From Chitinophaga ginsengisegetis (GTDB lineage: Bacteria; Bacteroidota; Bacteroidia; Chitinophagales; Chitinophagaceae): 64,000 nt of DNA. Made by a program: the position numbers and the translations under genes. Positions 1 to 8,161 of the stretch are shown here, piece after piece; positions within the stretch are counted from its first letter, which is position 1; the number at the start of each line of letters is the position of its first letter. The stretch is taken from the NCBI RefSeq assembly GCF_900168065.1, contig NZ_FUZZ01000007.1:1-64000 (forward strand). The letters are read 5' to 3'. A model generated the notes under the pieces. It had not been told where the DNA came from. It was given only the letters and a program-made list of their open reading frames with translations, and did no database searches.

Positions 1-1770
1 GCGGGCGACAGCTTACACTACAACATCACGGTTACCAACGATGGGCCATCTGATGCTACTGGTATACAGATCAGCGATATTGTATCCGATACATTGAGTG
101 GCGTGAGCTGGACAGCTACCACTACGGGTGCTGCACAGATCACCGGCAGCAGCAGCGGAAGCGGTGATGTACTGTTGAATGGTAACATCAGCGCAGGTGC
201 CGGTAACGCCATCAACATAAAGATCAGCGGTAAAATCAATACTGCCTTTACGGGCAGCATTACCAATACCGCCAGTGCGAAGGATGCAAATAATAATACC
301 ACTACAGCAAGTGCTACCACGCAGGTAAGCAGCCGTTCACAATTGAGTATTATCAAAACCGGCCCGGCCCGCGTCAATGCAGGAGACACTATCCGGTATC
401 TGATCATTGCCTCCAACGCAGGACCGTCTGCGGCAGCAGGTATCAATATCAGCGATGTGGTGCCTGCGGCTGTTACACAGGTAACGTGGACTACCACCGC
501 TAATGGTACGTCACAGGTAACCGGCGGCGCAACAGGCAGTGGCAATAATGTATCTGTAACCGGCAACCTGGATGCAGGTAGCGGCAATACCATACAGGTG
601 AATATTAAAGGCGTTATTCCGGCAGATGCAGTTATTACCGGTGTTACCAATACGGCTGCACTGAAGCAGGGTACAGGTACGCCTGTTTCATCTGATCCGG
701 TGGTAACGGAAGTGGTACCGGGTATTAAGAAACTGGATCTTTCTGTCACCAAATCCGGCCCGGCTCAACTCACCAACAATGATTCAATTACCTACATCAT
801 TGTGGCTAAAAATGGTGGTCCGGCTGCGGGAGATGGTGCGGTGATTACAGATATCCTGCCGGCAAATATTGAAGGATCTTATGTGCAGATATTATCTGCT
901 ACCGGTGGCGTTGCAGGCGTACAAACTACCAACGCCGGAAATGTGGTAAAAGCTACTATCGGCACGTTCCCGGCAGGAGGGGTGATTACCCTGGCCATTA
1001 CGGGTAAGGTAAACAGCATCATAGAATTGCGTAACCAGGCTATTATTACAGCCCCGGCGGGCACTGTAGATACAACTACAGGTAATAATACCAGTGCCAC
1101 TGTTATCACTACAGTATCGCCTATTCCTACGTCGGATCTGCGGTTACAGAAAGAGCTGCTTAATACGGGGCCAATGCAGGTGGGCAGTAAGGCCGACTTT
1201 GCGTTAACGCTGACTAACGCCGGTCCGTTTAATACTACCCAGGTGGTGGTGAGAGATACCCTGAAAGAGAACCTGGATATTATCAACGGATTTGATGCAA
1301 GCATCGGGGAGGTAACTTATGATCCGGCCACACGGATACTGATCTGGAGCCTGGACAGCCTCTCCCTCACGCAAACGGCTACACTGAAATACACTACCCG
1401 CATCACCAATACCGGAGATGTAATAAACAGTGCAACGGCTACTTCCCTGTTGCCGGATCCGGATCGCTCCAATAATATTGCGGTGAGCAAGGTAGTTACC
1501 GTTACCGGCGATGATATCATGATCCCGAACGTGATTACGCCTAACGGCGACGGAAAGAATGATAAGTTCATTATCACCGGCATCCTGCGATACCCTAATT
1601 CTTCCCTGTTTATTTATAACCGTTGGGGAAATATGGTGTATCAGTCAAAGAATTACCAGAACGAATGGACCGGCGATTCCCTGAATGAAGGCACCTATTA
1701 TTACATACTCAAACTCAATACCCCCACAGGAGAAAGAAGCTATAAAGGCTGGATTGAACTCCTGCGATAG
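1..1770 (+). CDS. DUF11-repeat surface protein with T9SS type B sorting domain (5' truncated)
   Basis: The reading frame is open from base 1, so the N-terminus and signal peptide lie outside the window. The visible part (about 590 residues) is a row of roughly 110-130 residue DUF11-like repeats with the recurring pattern 'SGPAQLTNNDSITYII..NGGP', rich in Thr, Ser, Asn and Gly, as expected of extracellular beta-sandwich adhesin repeats. The last ~80 residues form a gliding-motility-associated C-terminal domain: 'PNVITPNGDGKNDKF', then 'IYNRWGNMVYQS', then 'GTYYYILKL', ending in 'GWIELLR'. In Bacteroidota this domain directs export through the type IX secretion system and cell-surface retention (known of the family). 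A strong hairpin terminator follows. Function as adhesin or matrix protein is inferred. Confidence in the family is high; the ligand is unknown. Confidence 0.93.
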   Translation, partial: AGDSLHYNITVTNDGPSDATGIQISDIVSDTLSGVSWTATTTGAAQITGSSSGSGDVLLNGNISAGAGNAINIKISGKINTAFTGSITNTASAKDANNNTTTASATTQVSSRSQLSIIKTGPARVNAGDTIRYLIIASNAGPSAAAGINISDVVPAAVTQVTWTTTANGTSQVTGGATGSGNNVSVTGNLDAGSGNTIQVNIKGVIPADAVITGVTNTAALKQGTGTPVSSDPVVTEVVPGIKKLDLSVTKSGPAQLTNNDSITYIIVAKNGGPAAGDGAVITDILPANIEGSYVQILSATGGVAGVQTTNAGNVVKATIGTFPAGGVITLAITGKVNSIIELRNQAIITAPAGTVDTTTGNNTSATVITTVSPIPTSDLRLQKELLNTGPMQVGSKADFALTLTNAGPFNTTQVVVRDTLKENLDIINGFDASIGEVTYDPATRILIWSLDSLSLTQTATLKYTTRITNTGDVINSATATSLLPDPDRSNNIAVSKVVTVTGDDIMIPNVITPNGDGKNDKFIITGILRYPNSSLFIYNRWGNMVYQSKNYQNEWTGDSLNEGTYYYILKLNTPTGERSYKGWIELLR

Positions 1771-1793
1771 GTGAAAATTAATAATTCCGGAAG

Positions 1794-1822
1794 AAACCGG
1801 GCGTTTTGCCCGGTTTTCTTTT
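1794..1822 (+). terminator. Intrinsic terminator of the DUF11 protein gene
   Basis: A perfect 9-bp stem, AAACCGGGC (1794-1802) and GCCCGGTTT (1808-1816), with a 5-nt loop is followed by a T-rich tract. It lies 23 nt past the stop codon and separates this gene from the TonB receptor promoter. Confidence 0.85.
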
Positions 1823-1828
1823 ATAATA

Positions 1829-1860
1829 TTTGGTTTATAATGTAAACTAGTTTATGTTTG
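1829..1860 (+). promoter_or_regulatory. Promoter of the TonB-dependent receptor gene, overlapping a palindrome
   Basis: TATGTTTG (1853-1860) matches the Bacteroidota -7 consensus TAnnTTTG exactly. TTTG (1829-1832) lies 20 nt upstream as the -33 element. The perfect 12-bp palindrome TAAACTAGTTTA (1843-1854) overlaps the spacer and the first bases of the -7 box, a sensible place for a repressor site. The predicted start of transcription is about 18 nt before the ATG. Confidence 0.7.
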
Positions 1861-1881
1861 ATGTATAATTAATCCCTGAAT

Positions 1882-4038
1882 ATGTCCAACATCAACCGCT
1901 ATCTATGTCTCTTCATTTTTACACCCTTATTCTCACTGGCACAGAATAAGATCAGCGGCAAGGTGACCGATACAAAAAAGCGTCCTTTACCCGGTGTGAA
2001 CATCGCTGTGAAAGGTTCCTATGATGGCGCCACCACCGCAGCAGACGGTTCTTTTTCCTTTACCACCACCGCCACCGGCGACCAGTTATTATCGGCCACG
2101 CTCACCAATTACCAGACACTGGAACTGAAAATAAATACCGCTGCAGGCGAACAACTGAACATCGTGCTGAAAAATGCAGTGAATGCTTTACGGGTGGTAA
2201 CCATTTCTGCCGGCAGCTTTGAAGCCAGCGATGATAAGAAAGGCACCGTGCTGAAGCCGCTGGATATTGTAACCACAGCCGGTGCCGGCGCCGATATTGC
2301 CAATGCCATTAAAACATTGCCGGGCGCCCAGCAAACCAACGACCGCGAGGGCCTGTTTGTACGTGGCGGTACCGGCTATGAAACGCAAACCCTGATAGAT
2401 GGCATGCTGGTAAGGAATCCTTTTTACAGCAGTCTGCCGGACATTCCGGGACGTGGCCGCTTTTCTCCGTTCCTGTTTAAAGGAACCACCTTCAGCAGCG
2501 GCGGCTATTCCGCGCAATATGGCCAGGGGCTGTCGTCCGCGCTGATCCTGGAATCTATCGATTTACCGGAGCGTTCCTCTTCTTCGGTCGGGGTATCTGT
2601 AATAGGTGTAAGCGCCGGGCTGGATAATCTTTCAAAAGATAAAAAAACATCCTACGGGATAGAGACAGATTATACAAACCTGTCGCCCTACTTCAACATT
2701 GTTAAGCCCAAAAACTCGCCGAACCTGGGACCGGAAATCATTGGTACCTCCGTCAATTTCCGTCGTAAAACTTCCCGTACGGGCATGCTCAAATTTTACG
2801 GATATGGCAACTGGACCAAAATGGGGTTTAACTCCAACAGCCTGGAATATCCGGGTTATACGGAGTCGTTTAAACTGCATAACAATAACGTATATACGAA
2901 TCTGACCTACCGGGAAAATATTGGCCACGACTGGCACCTGTATATCGGTGCTTCTTTCAGCAGCAACACGGATAATATCGATGCAGACACGCTGTTGAAA
3001 AATCCGGCGCCCTCGCTGATCAAAGTGCGCTCAGACCTGAGCCAGACGCGGGTTATGTTTTATAAGAACCTCGGACGCTTCTCTGTATTGCGGCTGGGAG
3101 GGGAGTATCAGTATGCGGAAGAAAGATCTGCCTTTAATGAAAATAAAGCCAATTTCACCGACAACTACACCGCTGCTTTTGCAGAAGGAGATATTTACTT
3201 TACCCCCAGTTTCGTAGGACGCGTAGGTGGCCGTGCGGAATATAGTTCGGTATTGGGAGAAATGAATTTTGCACCCCGCGTGTCGCTGGCATATAAAATG
3301 AATAACTTCAGCCAGTTTTCCGTGGCCTACGGCGATTATTACCAGAAGCCGGAACCACAGTATATCCGCTTCAGCCGCAACCTGGGCTATATGAAAGCTA
3401 CCCATTACATCCTCAGCTATCAACGTGTGGCAATGGATTATACTTTCCGCACAGAGATATTTTATAAGAAGTATACCGACCTGGTAAAAACAACCCCTGC
3501 GTATAACAACAACGGCAGCGGCTATGCGCAGGGAATAGAGCTGTTCTGGCGCGACCGGAAAACGTTTAAGAATGTGGACTATTGGGTATCCTATTCTTAC
3601 CTGGATACCAAACGCGATTACCTGAACTATCCGTTCCGGGTACAGCCCGACTTTGCCGCCAATCATACTGCCAGCATTGTGTACAAGCATTTTCTGCCAA
3701 AGCTCAGTACCAATCTTGGATTAACGTATTCTTTTGCTACAGGCCGTCCTTATTACAATCCCAATCAGCCTACGGACAAGTTCATGTCTGATAGAACAAT
3801 GACTTATAACTCCGTGGGCGTAAGCGCCAGTTACCTTACCAGTATCCGGAAAGCATTCACCATTTTTGTATTGTCGGTGAGCAATGTGCTGGGCAATAAA
3901 CAGGTATTCGGCTATCATTATTCTACTGATGGGATGCGCAGGGATGAGGTAGTGCCTAACGTACCGAGATTTATTTACCTGGGTATGTTTATGAATTTTG
4001 GTATCGACAGAAGACAGGATGTTATTAATAACCTCTAA
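1882..4038 (+). CDS. TonB-dependent receptor with carboxypeptidase-regulatory-like N-terminal domain
   Basis: 718 residues. A signal peptide ends near 'FSLAQ' (residues 1-20). A CarboxypepD_reg-like beta-sandwich (about 22-100, 'ISGKVTDTKKRPLPGVNI') precedes a TonB plug (about 120-235, with 'GLFVRGGTGYETQTLIDGM'). A shortened outer-membrane barrel fills the rest and ends 'YLGMFMNFGIDRRQDVINNL'. Such receptors import a bound ligand across the outer membrane using TonB energy. At 718 residues it is shorter than SusC-type receptors (~1000) and has no SusD partner, so it may belong to the iron-complex or vitamin-type group rather than the glycan group; the substrate cannot be read from the sequence. 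It has its own promoter and probably shares an mRNA with the gene 11 nt downstream. Confidence 0.92.
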   Translation: MSNINRYLCLFIFTPLFSLAQNKISGKVTDTKKRPLPGVNIAVKGSYDGATTAADGSFSFTTTATGDQLLSATLTNYQTLELKINTAAGEQLNIVLKNAVNALRVVTISAGSFEASDDKKGTVLKPLDIVTTAGAGADIANAIKTLPGAQQTNDREGLFVRGGTGYETQTLIDGMLVRNPFYSSLPDIPGRGRFSPFLFKGTTFSSGGYSAQYGQGLSSALILESIDLPERSSSSVGVSVIGVSAGLDNLSKDKKTSYGIETDYTNLSPYFNIVKPKNSPNLGPEIIGTSVNFRRKTSRTGMLKFYGYGNWTKMGFNSNSLEYPGYTESFKLHNNNVYTNLTYRENIGHDWHLYIGASFSSNTDNIDADTLLKNPAPSLIKVRSDLSQTRVMFYKNLGRFSVLRLGGEYQYAEERSAFNENKANFTDNYTAAFAEGDIYFTPSFVGRVGGRAEYSSVLGEMNFAPRVSLAYKMNNFSQFSVAYGDYYQKPEPQYIRFSRNLGYMKATHYILSYQRVAMDYTFRTEIFYKKYTDLVKTTPAYNNNGSGYAQGIELFWRDRKTFKNVDYWVSYSYLDTKRDYLNYPFRVQPDFAANHTASIVYKHFLPKLSTNLGLTYSFATGRPYYNPNQPTDKFMSDRTMTYNSVGVSASYLTSIRKAFTIFVLSVSNVLGNKQVFGYHYSTDGMRRDEVVPNVPRFIYLGMFMNFGIDRRQDVINNL

Positions 4039-4049
4039 TCACAATAAAT

Positions 4050-4697
4050 ATGAAACGATTCTTTCTTGCTTTTTTATTTACCGGTAGCCTGGCTACTGCA
4101 ATGGCACAAAGCGCGCAATATACCGACGCCATGACGAAGCAAACGTCTGAACTGGATAGTAGCGGCACTTTCACTGCCGATGGCCTGCAACAAAAGGCCA
4201 ACACTTTTGAACGTATTGCGGATGCCGAAAAAAGCCAGTGGCTGCCTTATTATTATGCTGCCTATGCACAGGTGATGCAGGCACTGATACTGCAGGATAA
4301 AAGCCAGATAGATCCGCTGGCCGACAGGGCAGAAGGCAACCTGGACAAGGCAGAAGCGCTGAGCCCAAAGAATTCTGAAATTGCCTGTATCCGTTCATTG
4401 ATAGCTACGGCCCGGTTAACAGTGGATCCTATGACACGCGGTATGAAGTATGGCCCCGAAGCAGCAGCACTGCTGGAACAGGCGGCAGAATTCAATCCGG
4501 AGAACCCGCGCATTTACATGTTACGCGGACAATCATTATTATTTACACCTGAACAATGGGGTGGCAGTAAATCAAAAGCGAAAACAACACTGGAGCTGGC
4601 ATTGCAAAAGTTTGCCGCCTTTAAGCCGGAAAGCAGCATAGCTCCGCATTGGGGGGAACCATATACCCGCAAGCTGCTGGAACAAAGCCAGAAATAA
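4050..4697 (+). CDS. Exported helical protein of unknown function, partner of the TonB receptor
   Basis: 215 residues with a cleavable signal peptide (1-20, ending 'ATAMAQ'). The mature part is alpha-helical and Ala/Gln/Leu-rich, resembling degenerate TPR units ('AEGNLDKAEALSPKNSEIACI', 'LLEQAAEFNPENPRIYMLRG'). It begins 11 nt after the TonB receptor stop codon, so the two are very likely cotranscribed. A periplasmic scaffold or accessory role for the receptor is inferred from position only. I do not recognise a named family. Confidence 0.8.
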   Translation: MKRFFLAFLFTGSLATAMAQSAQYTDAMTKQTSELDSSGTFTADGLQQKANTFERIADAEKSQWLPYYYAAYAQVMQALILQDKSQIDPLADRAEGNLDKAEALSPKNSEIACIRSLIATARLTVDPMTRGMKYGPEAAALLEQAAEFNPENPRIYMLRGQSLLFTPEQWGGSKSKAKTTLELALQKFAAFKPESSIAPHWGEPYTRKLLEQSQK

Positions 4698-4776
4698 TCA
4701 CGGAATATATTATTCAGATATTTAGTTATTTTGTTTCCGTGATAGATAAACCACTGAAACAAAATAGCTAAATATC
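4698..4776 (+). promoter_or_regulatory. Overlapping inverted repeats between the TonB operon and the winged-helix regulator
   Basis: A 21-nt arm at 4717-4737 is complementary to 4756-4776 with a single mismatch (a G-T wobble in RNA) across an 18-nt loop. A second, mutually exclusive 8-bp pairing joins TCACGGAA (4698-4705) to TTCCGTGA (4735-4742). The structure lies between the stop of the upstream gene and the regulator start at 4805. It could be a terminator, an operator for the regulator, or both. Confidence 0.6.
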
Positions 4777-4804
4777 AAAATAGCTGTATAAGAAAATTAA
4801 GCTC

Positions 4805-5101
4805 ATGGACTTTAAAGATCTGGACCCGGTATTACATTCACAGTTGAGGCTGGCTATTATGTCCGTGTTGATCAGTGAAGAAGAAGCAGAATTTACGCTG
4901 CTGAAAGAAAAAACAAATGCCACCGCAGGTAATCTGAGTGTGCAGATTAATAAACTACGCGATGCGGAATATATTTCCGTGGTGAAACAGTTTAAGGACA
5001 ACTACCCGCAAACCATCTGCAAAATAACTCCCACCGGCAAAAAAGCCTTTGGAAACTACGTTACTTCTATACAATCCTACCTGAAAGCGGGTAAGCACTG
5101 A
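4805..5101 (+). CDS. Small winged-helix transcriptional regulator (MarR/ArsR-like fold)
   Basis: 98 residues, essentially one winged-helix domain. The region 'LHSQLRLAIMSVL' is helix 1, 'TLLKEKTNATAGNLSVQINK' is the helix-turn-helix, and 'YPQTICKITPTGKKAF' is the wing and last helix. It matches the 'winged helix DNA-binding domain' family of ~100-residue regulators, which usually act as dimeric repressors of a neighbouring gene (known of the family). Here no target permease or DUF partner adjoins it: upstream is the TonB operon and an inverted repeat (4717-4776) that is a plausible operator. It converges on pdxA with one base between the stop codons. Confidence 0.85.
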   Translation: MDFKDLDPVLHSQLRLAIMSVLISEEEAEFTLLKEKTNATAGNLSVQINKLRDAEYISVVKQFKDNYPQTICKITPTGKKAFGNYVTSIQSYLKAGKH

Positions 5102-5102
5102 G

Positions 5103-6164
5103 TTACTCCGACGCCAGTTCTGTTTTCTTCAGTGGGTTCCGGGTGTTCTCGGCATAGCGTTCCCGTTGTTCCAGTATTTCCAGGCAGGCAAAGATGGCCT
5201 GTCTGAAAGAATCCGGGTCAGCCAGGTTTTTGCCCGCAATATCGAATGCGGTGCCATGATCCGGTGAGGTGCGTACAATGCCCAGTCCGGCGGTATAGTT
5301 AATACCGTTGCCGCTGGCCAGTGATTTAAATGGTATGAGGCCCTGGTCGTGGTACATGGCCAGTACGCCATCGAATTGTTTAAACATTTCCCTTGCAAAG
5401 AAGGCATCTGCGCTGTATGGTCCAAAACACAGGATACCATTGCCTTTCGCGTGCCTGATGGCAGGGGCAATGTGTTCAATTTCTTCGCGGCCTATCAGTC
5501 CGTCGTCACCGGCATGAGGGTTGAGCCCCAATACAGCAATACGTGGCTGGTCTACCCCGAAATCCTTTACCAGGCTGTCTCTCATCAGATGCAGCTTGCC
5601 CAGGATATTTTCTTTGGTCACATATTTTGCTACATCTGCCAGGGGTACGTGTTCTGTGAGCAGGCCCACGCGCATATTGTCGGCGGTCATGAACATGAGT
5701 ACGTCCTTAGCATTGAAGGAATCCCTCAGGTAAGGCGTGTGGCCGGTATAGTTAAAAGTTTCGCTTTGAATATTGTTTTTATGGATGGGAGCTGTCACCA
5801 GGCCGGTGATATACCCGTCTTTCAAACAGTTGATGGCCGCTTCGAGCGCCCGTGCGGCGTATTTGCCACCGGTTTCATTCAGTACTCCGGGGGTGATCTG
5901 TACTTCTTCTTCCCAGCAGTTATATACGTTCACCTGCTTATGATTAAGGCGGGTAAAGTCTTTGATGCTCTGGTAGTTGAAATTATTTTCATTCATCAGC
6001 TTCCGGTAAAAGTTGATGGTTTTGTTGGATGCAAAAATCACCGGCGTACAAAATTCCATCATACGCGCGTCCATAAACGTTTTGATGATAATTTCGGCGC
6101 CTATGCTGTTGATATCACCGATGGTGATGCCGATTACCGGTTTGTTGATCTGGGTAGTACTCAT
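5103..6164 (-). CDS. pdxA: 4-hydroxythreonine-4-phosphate dehydrogenase
   Basis: 353 residues from ATG at 6164. It oxidises 4-phosphooxy-threonine with NAD in pyridoxal phosphate synthesis. The metal ligand regions of the family are all present: 'YTGHTPYLRD', 'LGLNPHAGDDG' and 'MYHDQGLIPFK', together with the N-terminal 'GITIGDINSIGAEI'. A TTG five codons upstream is in frame, but the promoter TATATTTG (6194-6187) would place the RNA start close to it, and homologs usually begin at the ATG, so I prefer 6164. It is transcribed alone and is divergent from rsmA. Related PdxA2 enzymes act on sugar acids; the motifs alone do not exclude that. Confidence 0.93.
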   Translation of the reverse strand: MSTTQINKPVIGITIGDINSIGAEIIIKTFMDARMMEFCTPVIFASNKTINFYRKLMNENNFNYQSIKDFTRLNHKQVNVYNCWEEEVQITPGVLNETGGKYAARALEAAINCLKDGYITGLVTAPIHKNNIQSETFNYTGHTPYLRDSFNAKDVLMFMTADNMRVGLLTEHVPLADVAKYVTKENILGKLHLMRDSLVKDFGVDQPRIAVLGLNPHAGDDGLIGREEIEHIAPAIRHAKGNGILCFGPYSADAFFAREMFKQFDGVLAMYHDQGLIPFKSLASGNGINYTAGLGIVRTSPDHGTAFDIAGKNLADPDSFRQAIFACLEILEQRERYAENTRNPLKKTELASE

Positions 6165-6186
6165 GCTGAATTGCCTCAATGAATGG

Positions 6187-6194
6187 CAAATATA
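6187..6194 (-). promoter_or_regulatory. pdxA promoter -7 element
   Basis: TATATTTG on the minus strand is an exact TAnnTTTG match, 22 nt upstream of the chosen pdxA ATG. Confidence 0.65.
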
Positions 6195-6207
6195 AAGTAT
6201 TTAGCGG

Positions 6208-6269
6208 TTAGCTTTTCGCTTTTAGCCGGCGGCATTTTCAAAAGCTAAAAGGCAGCGGCTAAAAGCTAA
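6208..6269. repeat. Inverted-repeat cluster with AGCTTTTAG units between pdxA and rsmA
   Basis: TTAGCTTTT (6208-6216) and CTTTTAGCC (6219-6227) face AAAGCTAAAAG (6241-6251) and CGGCTAAAAGCTAA (6256-6269). They can form a long stem-loop between the two divergent promoters. A related unit, AGCTTTTAGCTTTTC, occurs at 41606-41620, just upstream of the MFS transporter gene. Confidence 0.6.
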
Positions 6270-6278
6270 TAAATGCTT

Positions 6279-6286
6279 TATCTTTG
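6279..6286 (+). promoter_or_regulatory. rsmA promoter -7 element
   Basis: TATCTTTG is an exact TAnnTTTG match. Its last three bases are the TTG that would otherwise be an extended in-frame start. The rsmA ATG lies 9 nt further on, which implies a leader of only about 5-6 nt. Confidence 0.7.
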
Positions 6287-6295
6287 CGCTTCACA

Positions 6296-7051
6296 ATGTA
6301 TACACTAAAAAAATCACTCGGCCAGCACTTTCTCACAGATGAAAACATCTCGAGGAAAATTGTGGAGTCGCTACCTGTAATTGACGGCCAGCAAGTGCTG
6401 GAAGTGGGTCCCGGTGGGGGCGCCATCACAAAATACCTGTTGCAGCTGCCAGGCATTCATTTCAAGGCAATTGAGCTGGACAGGGAAAAGGTGGAGTTCC
6501 TGGAAAAAACGTACCCCGATATCAGGGGCAAGCTGATCAACGAAAGCATCCTGGATGCCGCCCTGCCTTTTGAAGGCCCGTTCCGCCTCATTGGCAATTT
6601 CCCTTATAATATTTCTACCCAGATCATGTTTAAGCTGCTCGATTGGCGTCAGCAGGTGGATGTGGTAGTGGGAATGTTCCAGAAAGAAGTGGCACAACGT
6701 ATTGCTGCTCCGCACGGGAACAAGGAATATGGTATCCTGAGCGTATTGTTACAGGCTTATTATAAGATTGAATATTTGTTTGAAGTACATGAAAACTGCT
6801 TCAATCCGCCGCCAAAAGTAAAATCTGCCGTAATCCGCCTTACCCGGCTGGAACAACCGGTAGATATTGCCTCTGAGCGCAAATTTTTTGTACTGGTGAA
6901 AACGGCTTTCGGTCAACGGCGCAAACAGTTGCGCAATCCGCTGAAAACGATGTTTGACAAGGAACTGTTAGCACAGGACCCCATCTTTACAAAAAGGGCA
7001 GAGGAACTGAGTGTGGCTGATTTTGCAGCATTATCCCATAAGATGATATGA
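6296..7051 (+). CDS. rsmA: 16S rRNA (adenine1518-N6/adenine1519-N6)-dimethyltransferase
   Basis: 251 residues. It dimethylates two adjacent adenines in the 3'-terminal loop of 16S rRNA during 30S maturation. Seen: 'KKSLGQHFLTD' (N-terminal family signature), SAM-binding 'VLEVGPGGGAITKYLL' and catalytic 'NFPYNIS'. I chose ATG 6296 because the alternative TTG at 6284 lies inside the promoter box. The stop overlaps the next gene's start by 4 nt (ATGA), so the two are translationally coupled. Confidence 0.95.
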   Translation: MYTLKKSLGQHFLTDENISRKIVESLPVIDGQQVLEVGPGGGAITKYLLQLPGIHFKAIELDREKVEFLEKTYPDIRGKLINESILDAALPFEGPFRLIGNFPYNISTQIMFKLLDWRQQVDVVVGMFQKEVAQRIAAPHGNKEYGILSVLLQAYYKIEYLFEVHENCFNPPPKVKSAVIRLTRLEQPVDIASERKFFVLVKTAFGQRRKQLRNPLKTMFDKELLAQDPIFTKRAEELSVADFAALSHKMI

Positions 7052-7977
7052 GCAGGAAAGTATTAGTTACGGCAAAAACACATCCGTATTTGATTGAACA
7101 GCTGGAAAGCAAAGGGTATGAAGTTACTTACCTGCCGGCTGTTACATATGACGAAGTATATCGTGAGATCGGTGAGTGTACAGGACTGATTGTTACCACC
7201 CGTATCCACGTAGACAAGCAGATGATCGACCAGGCTAAACACCTGCAGTGGATCGGCCGCCTGGGTTCGGGCATGGAGCTGATCGACGTGCCTTATGCAG
7301 AAAGTAAAGGTATCCGTTGTGTGAGTAGCCCCGAAGGCAACCGGGATGCGGTAGGCGAGCAGGCCGTGGGCATGCTGTTGTGCCTGTTGAACAATGTGCT
7401 GAAAAGCAGCCTGGAGTTGCGGCAGGGCATCTGGGAGCGCGATGGTAACCGCGGATATGAACTGAACGGTAAAACCGTGGCTATCATTGGCTATGGTAAC
7501 ACGGGCAGCACCTTTGCGCATAAGTTGCAGGGGTTCGACGTTAATATCCTGGCGTACGATAAATATAAAACAGGTTTTGGTACCGCGACTGTGAAGGAGT
7601 CCACCATGGAAGAAATATTCCGGGAAGCAGATGTGGTAAGCTTACACCTGCCACTGACCGCCGAAACAAAACACCTGGGTAACTCGGCCTTTTTTACCTC
7701 TTTTGCCCGGCCGGTATGGTTTATGAATGTGGCCAGGGGCAAGCTGGTAAATAACCGCGACCTGATCGCCGCACTCGATAATGGGGTGCTGGCGGGTGCC
7801 TGTCTGGATGTGTTGGAGAATGAAAAACTAGCTACTTATAACGAAGAAGAAAAAGAACAACTGGCCTGGTTGCTGAAGGCTGACAATGTAGTAGTAACTC
7901 CGCATATTGCAGGGTACTCACATCAGGCAAGCATCAAAATGGCCCGTATTGTATTAGAGAAACTGAATATACTTTAA
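7048..7977 (+). CDS. NAD-dependent 2-hydroxyacid dehydrogenase (SerA-like)
   Basis: 309 residues of the D-isomer-specific 2-hydroxyacid dehydrogenase family, with two Rossmann-like domains. The dinucleotide-binding motif is 'VAIIGYGNTGSTFAHKL'. The catalytic Arg lies in 'MNVARGKLVNN', the Glu in 'LDVLENEKL' and the His in 'VVVTPHIAGYSHQ', so it appears intact. It lacks the C-terminal ACT domain of long SerA proteins; phosphoglycerate dehydrogenase activity is possible but the substrate is not determined by the sequence. Its ATG overlaps the rsmA stop codon by 4 nt. Confidence 0.88.
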   Translation: MSRKVLVTAKTHPYLIEQLESKGYEVTYLPAVTYDEVYREIGECTGLIVTTRIHVDKQMIDQAKHLQWIGRLGSGMELIDVPYAESKGIRCVSSPEGNRDAVGEQAVGMLLCLLNNVLKSSLELRQGIWERDGNRGYELNGKTVAIIGYGNTGSTFAHKLQGFDVNILAYDKYKTGFGTATVKESTMEEIFREADVVSLHLPLTAETKHLGNSAFFTSFARPVWFMNVARGKLVNNRDLIAALDNGVLAGACLDVLENEKLATYNEEEKEQLAWLLKADNVVVTPHIAGYSHQASIKMARIVLEKLNIL

Positions 7978-7999
7978 CCCAGCCCAATGGGTGTGTTTT

Positions 8000-8060
8000 T
8001 CGGATATAAATGATTGATTATCAATTTATATGCATCCGAAAGAAGGAGCTTTTTTCTTTA
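8000..8060 (+). terminator. Hairpin downstream of the hydroxyacid dehydrogenase gene
   Basis: TCGGATATAAAT (8000-8011) can pair with ATTTATATgcATCCGA (8024-8039, two-base bulge), followed by 'GGAGCTTTTTTC'. A smaller ACCCA/TGGGT stem precedes it at about 7977-7992. It most likely ends the rsmA operon. Confidence 0.5.
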
Positions 8061-8072
8061 TACAAATTTCAT

Positions 8073-8134
8073 TATATTTGCAATAATACCAGTAAACAAC
8101 GCTTCTGTGCAAATGGAGGCGTTGATTTTTTTTT
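8073..8134 (+). promoter_or_regulatory. greA promoter followed by a leader terminator/attenuator
   Basis: TATATTTG (8073-8080) is an exact -7 consensus. About 14 nt after the expected RNA start, AACGCTTC (8098-8105) pairs with GAGGCGTT (8116-8123) across a 10-nt loop, and nine consecutive T follow at 8126-8134. That is an intrinsic terminator lying between the promoter and the greA ATG (8162). It would release an RNA of about 50 nt unless read through. Confidence 0.7.
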
Positions 8135-8161
8135 CTTATAACCAAAAAAACACAACAGGTT

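Noticed and set aside
5349..6182. 277-codon plus-strand frame opposite pdxA
   Set aside because: Antisense to pdxA, no domain, and Phe/Val-rich composition typical of a reverse frame.
6284..6295. Upstream TTG start for rsmA
   Set aside because: The TTG is the last part of the -7 promoter box TATCTTTG; ATG 6296 fits the family N-terminus.
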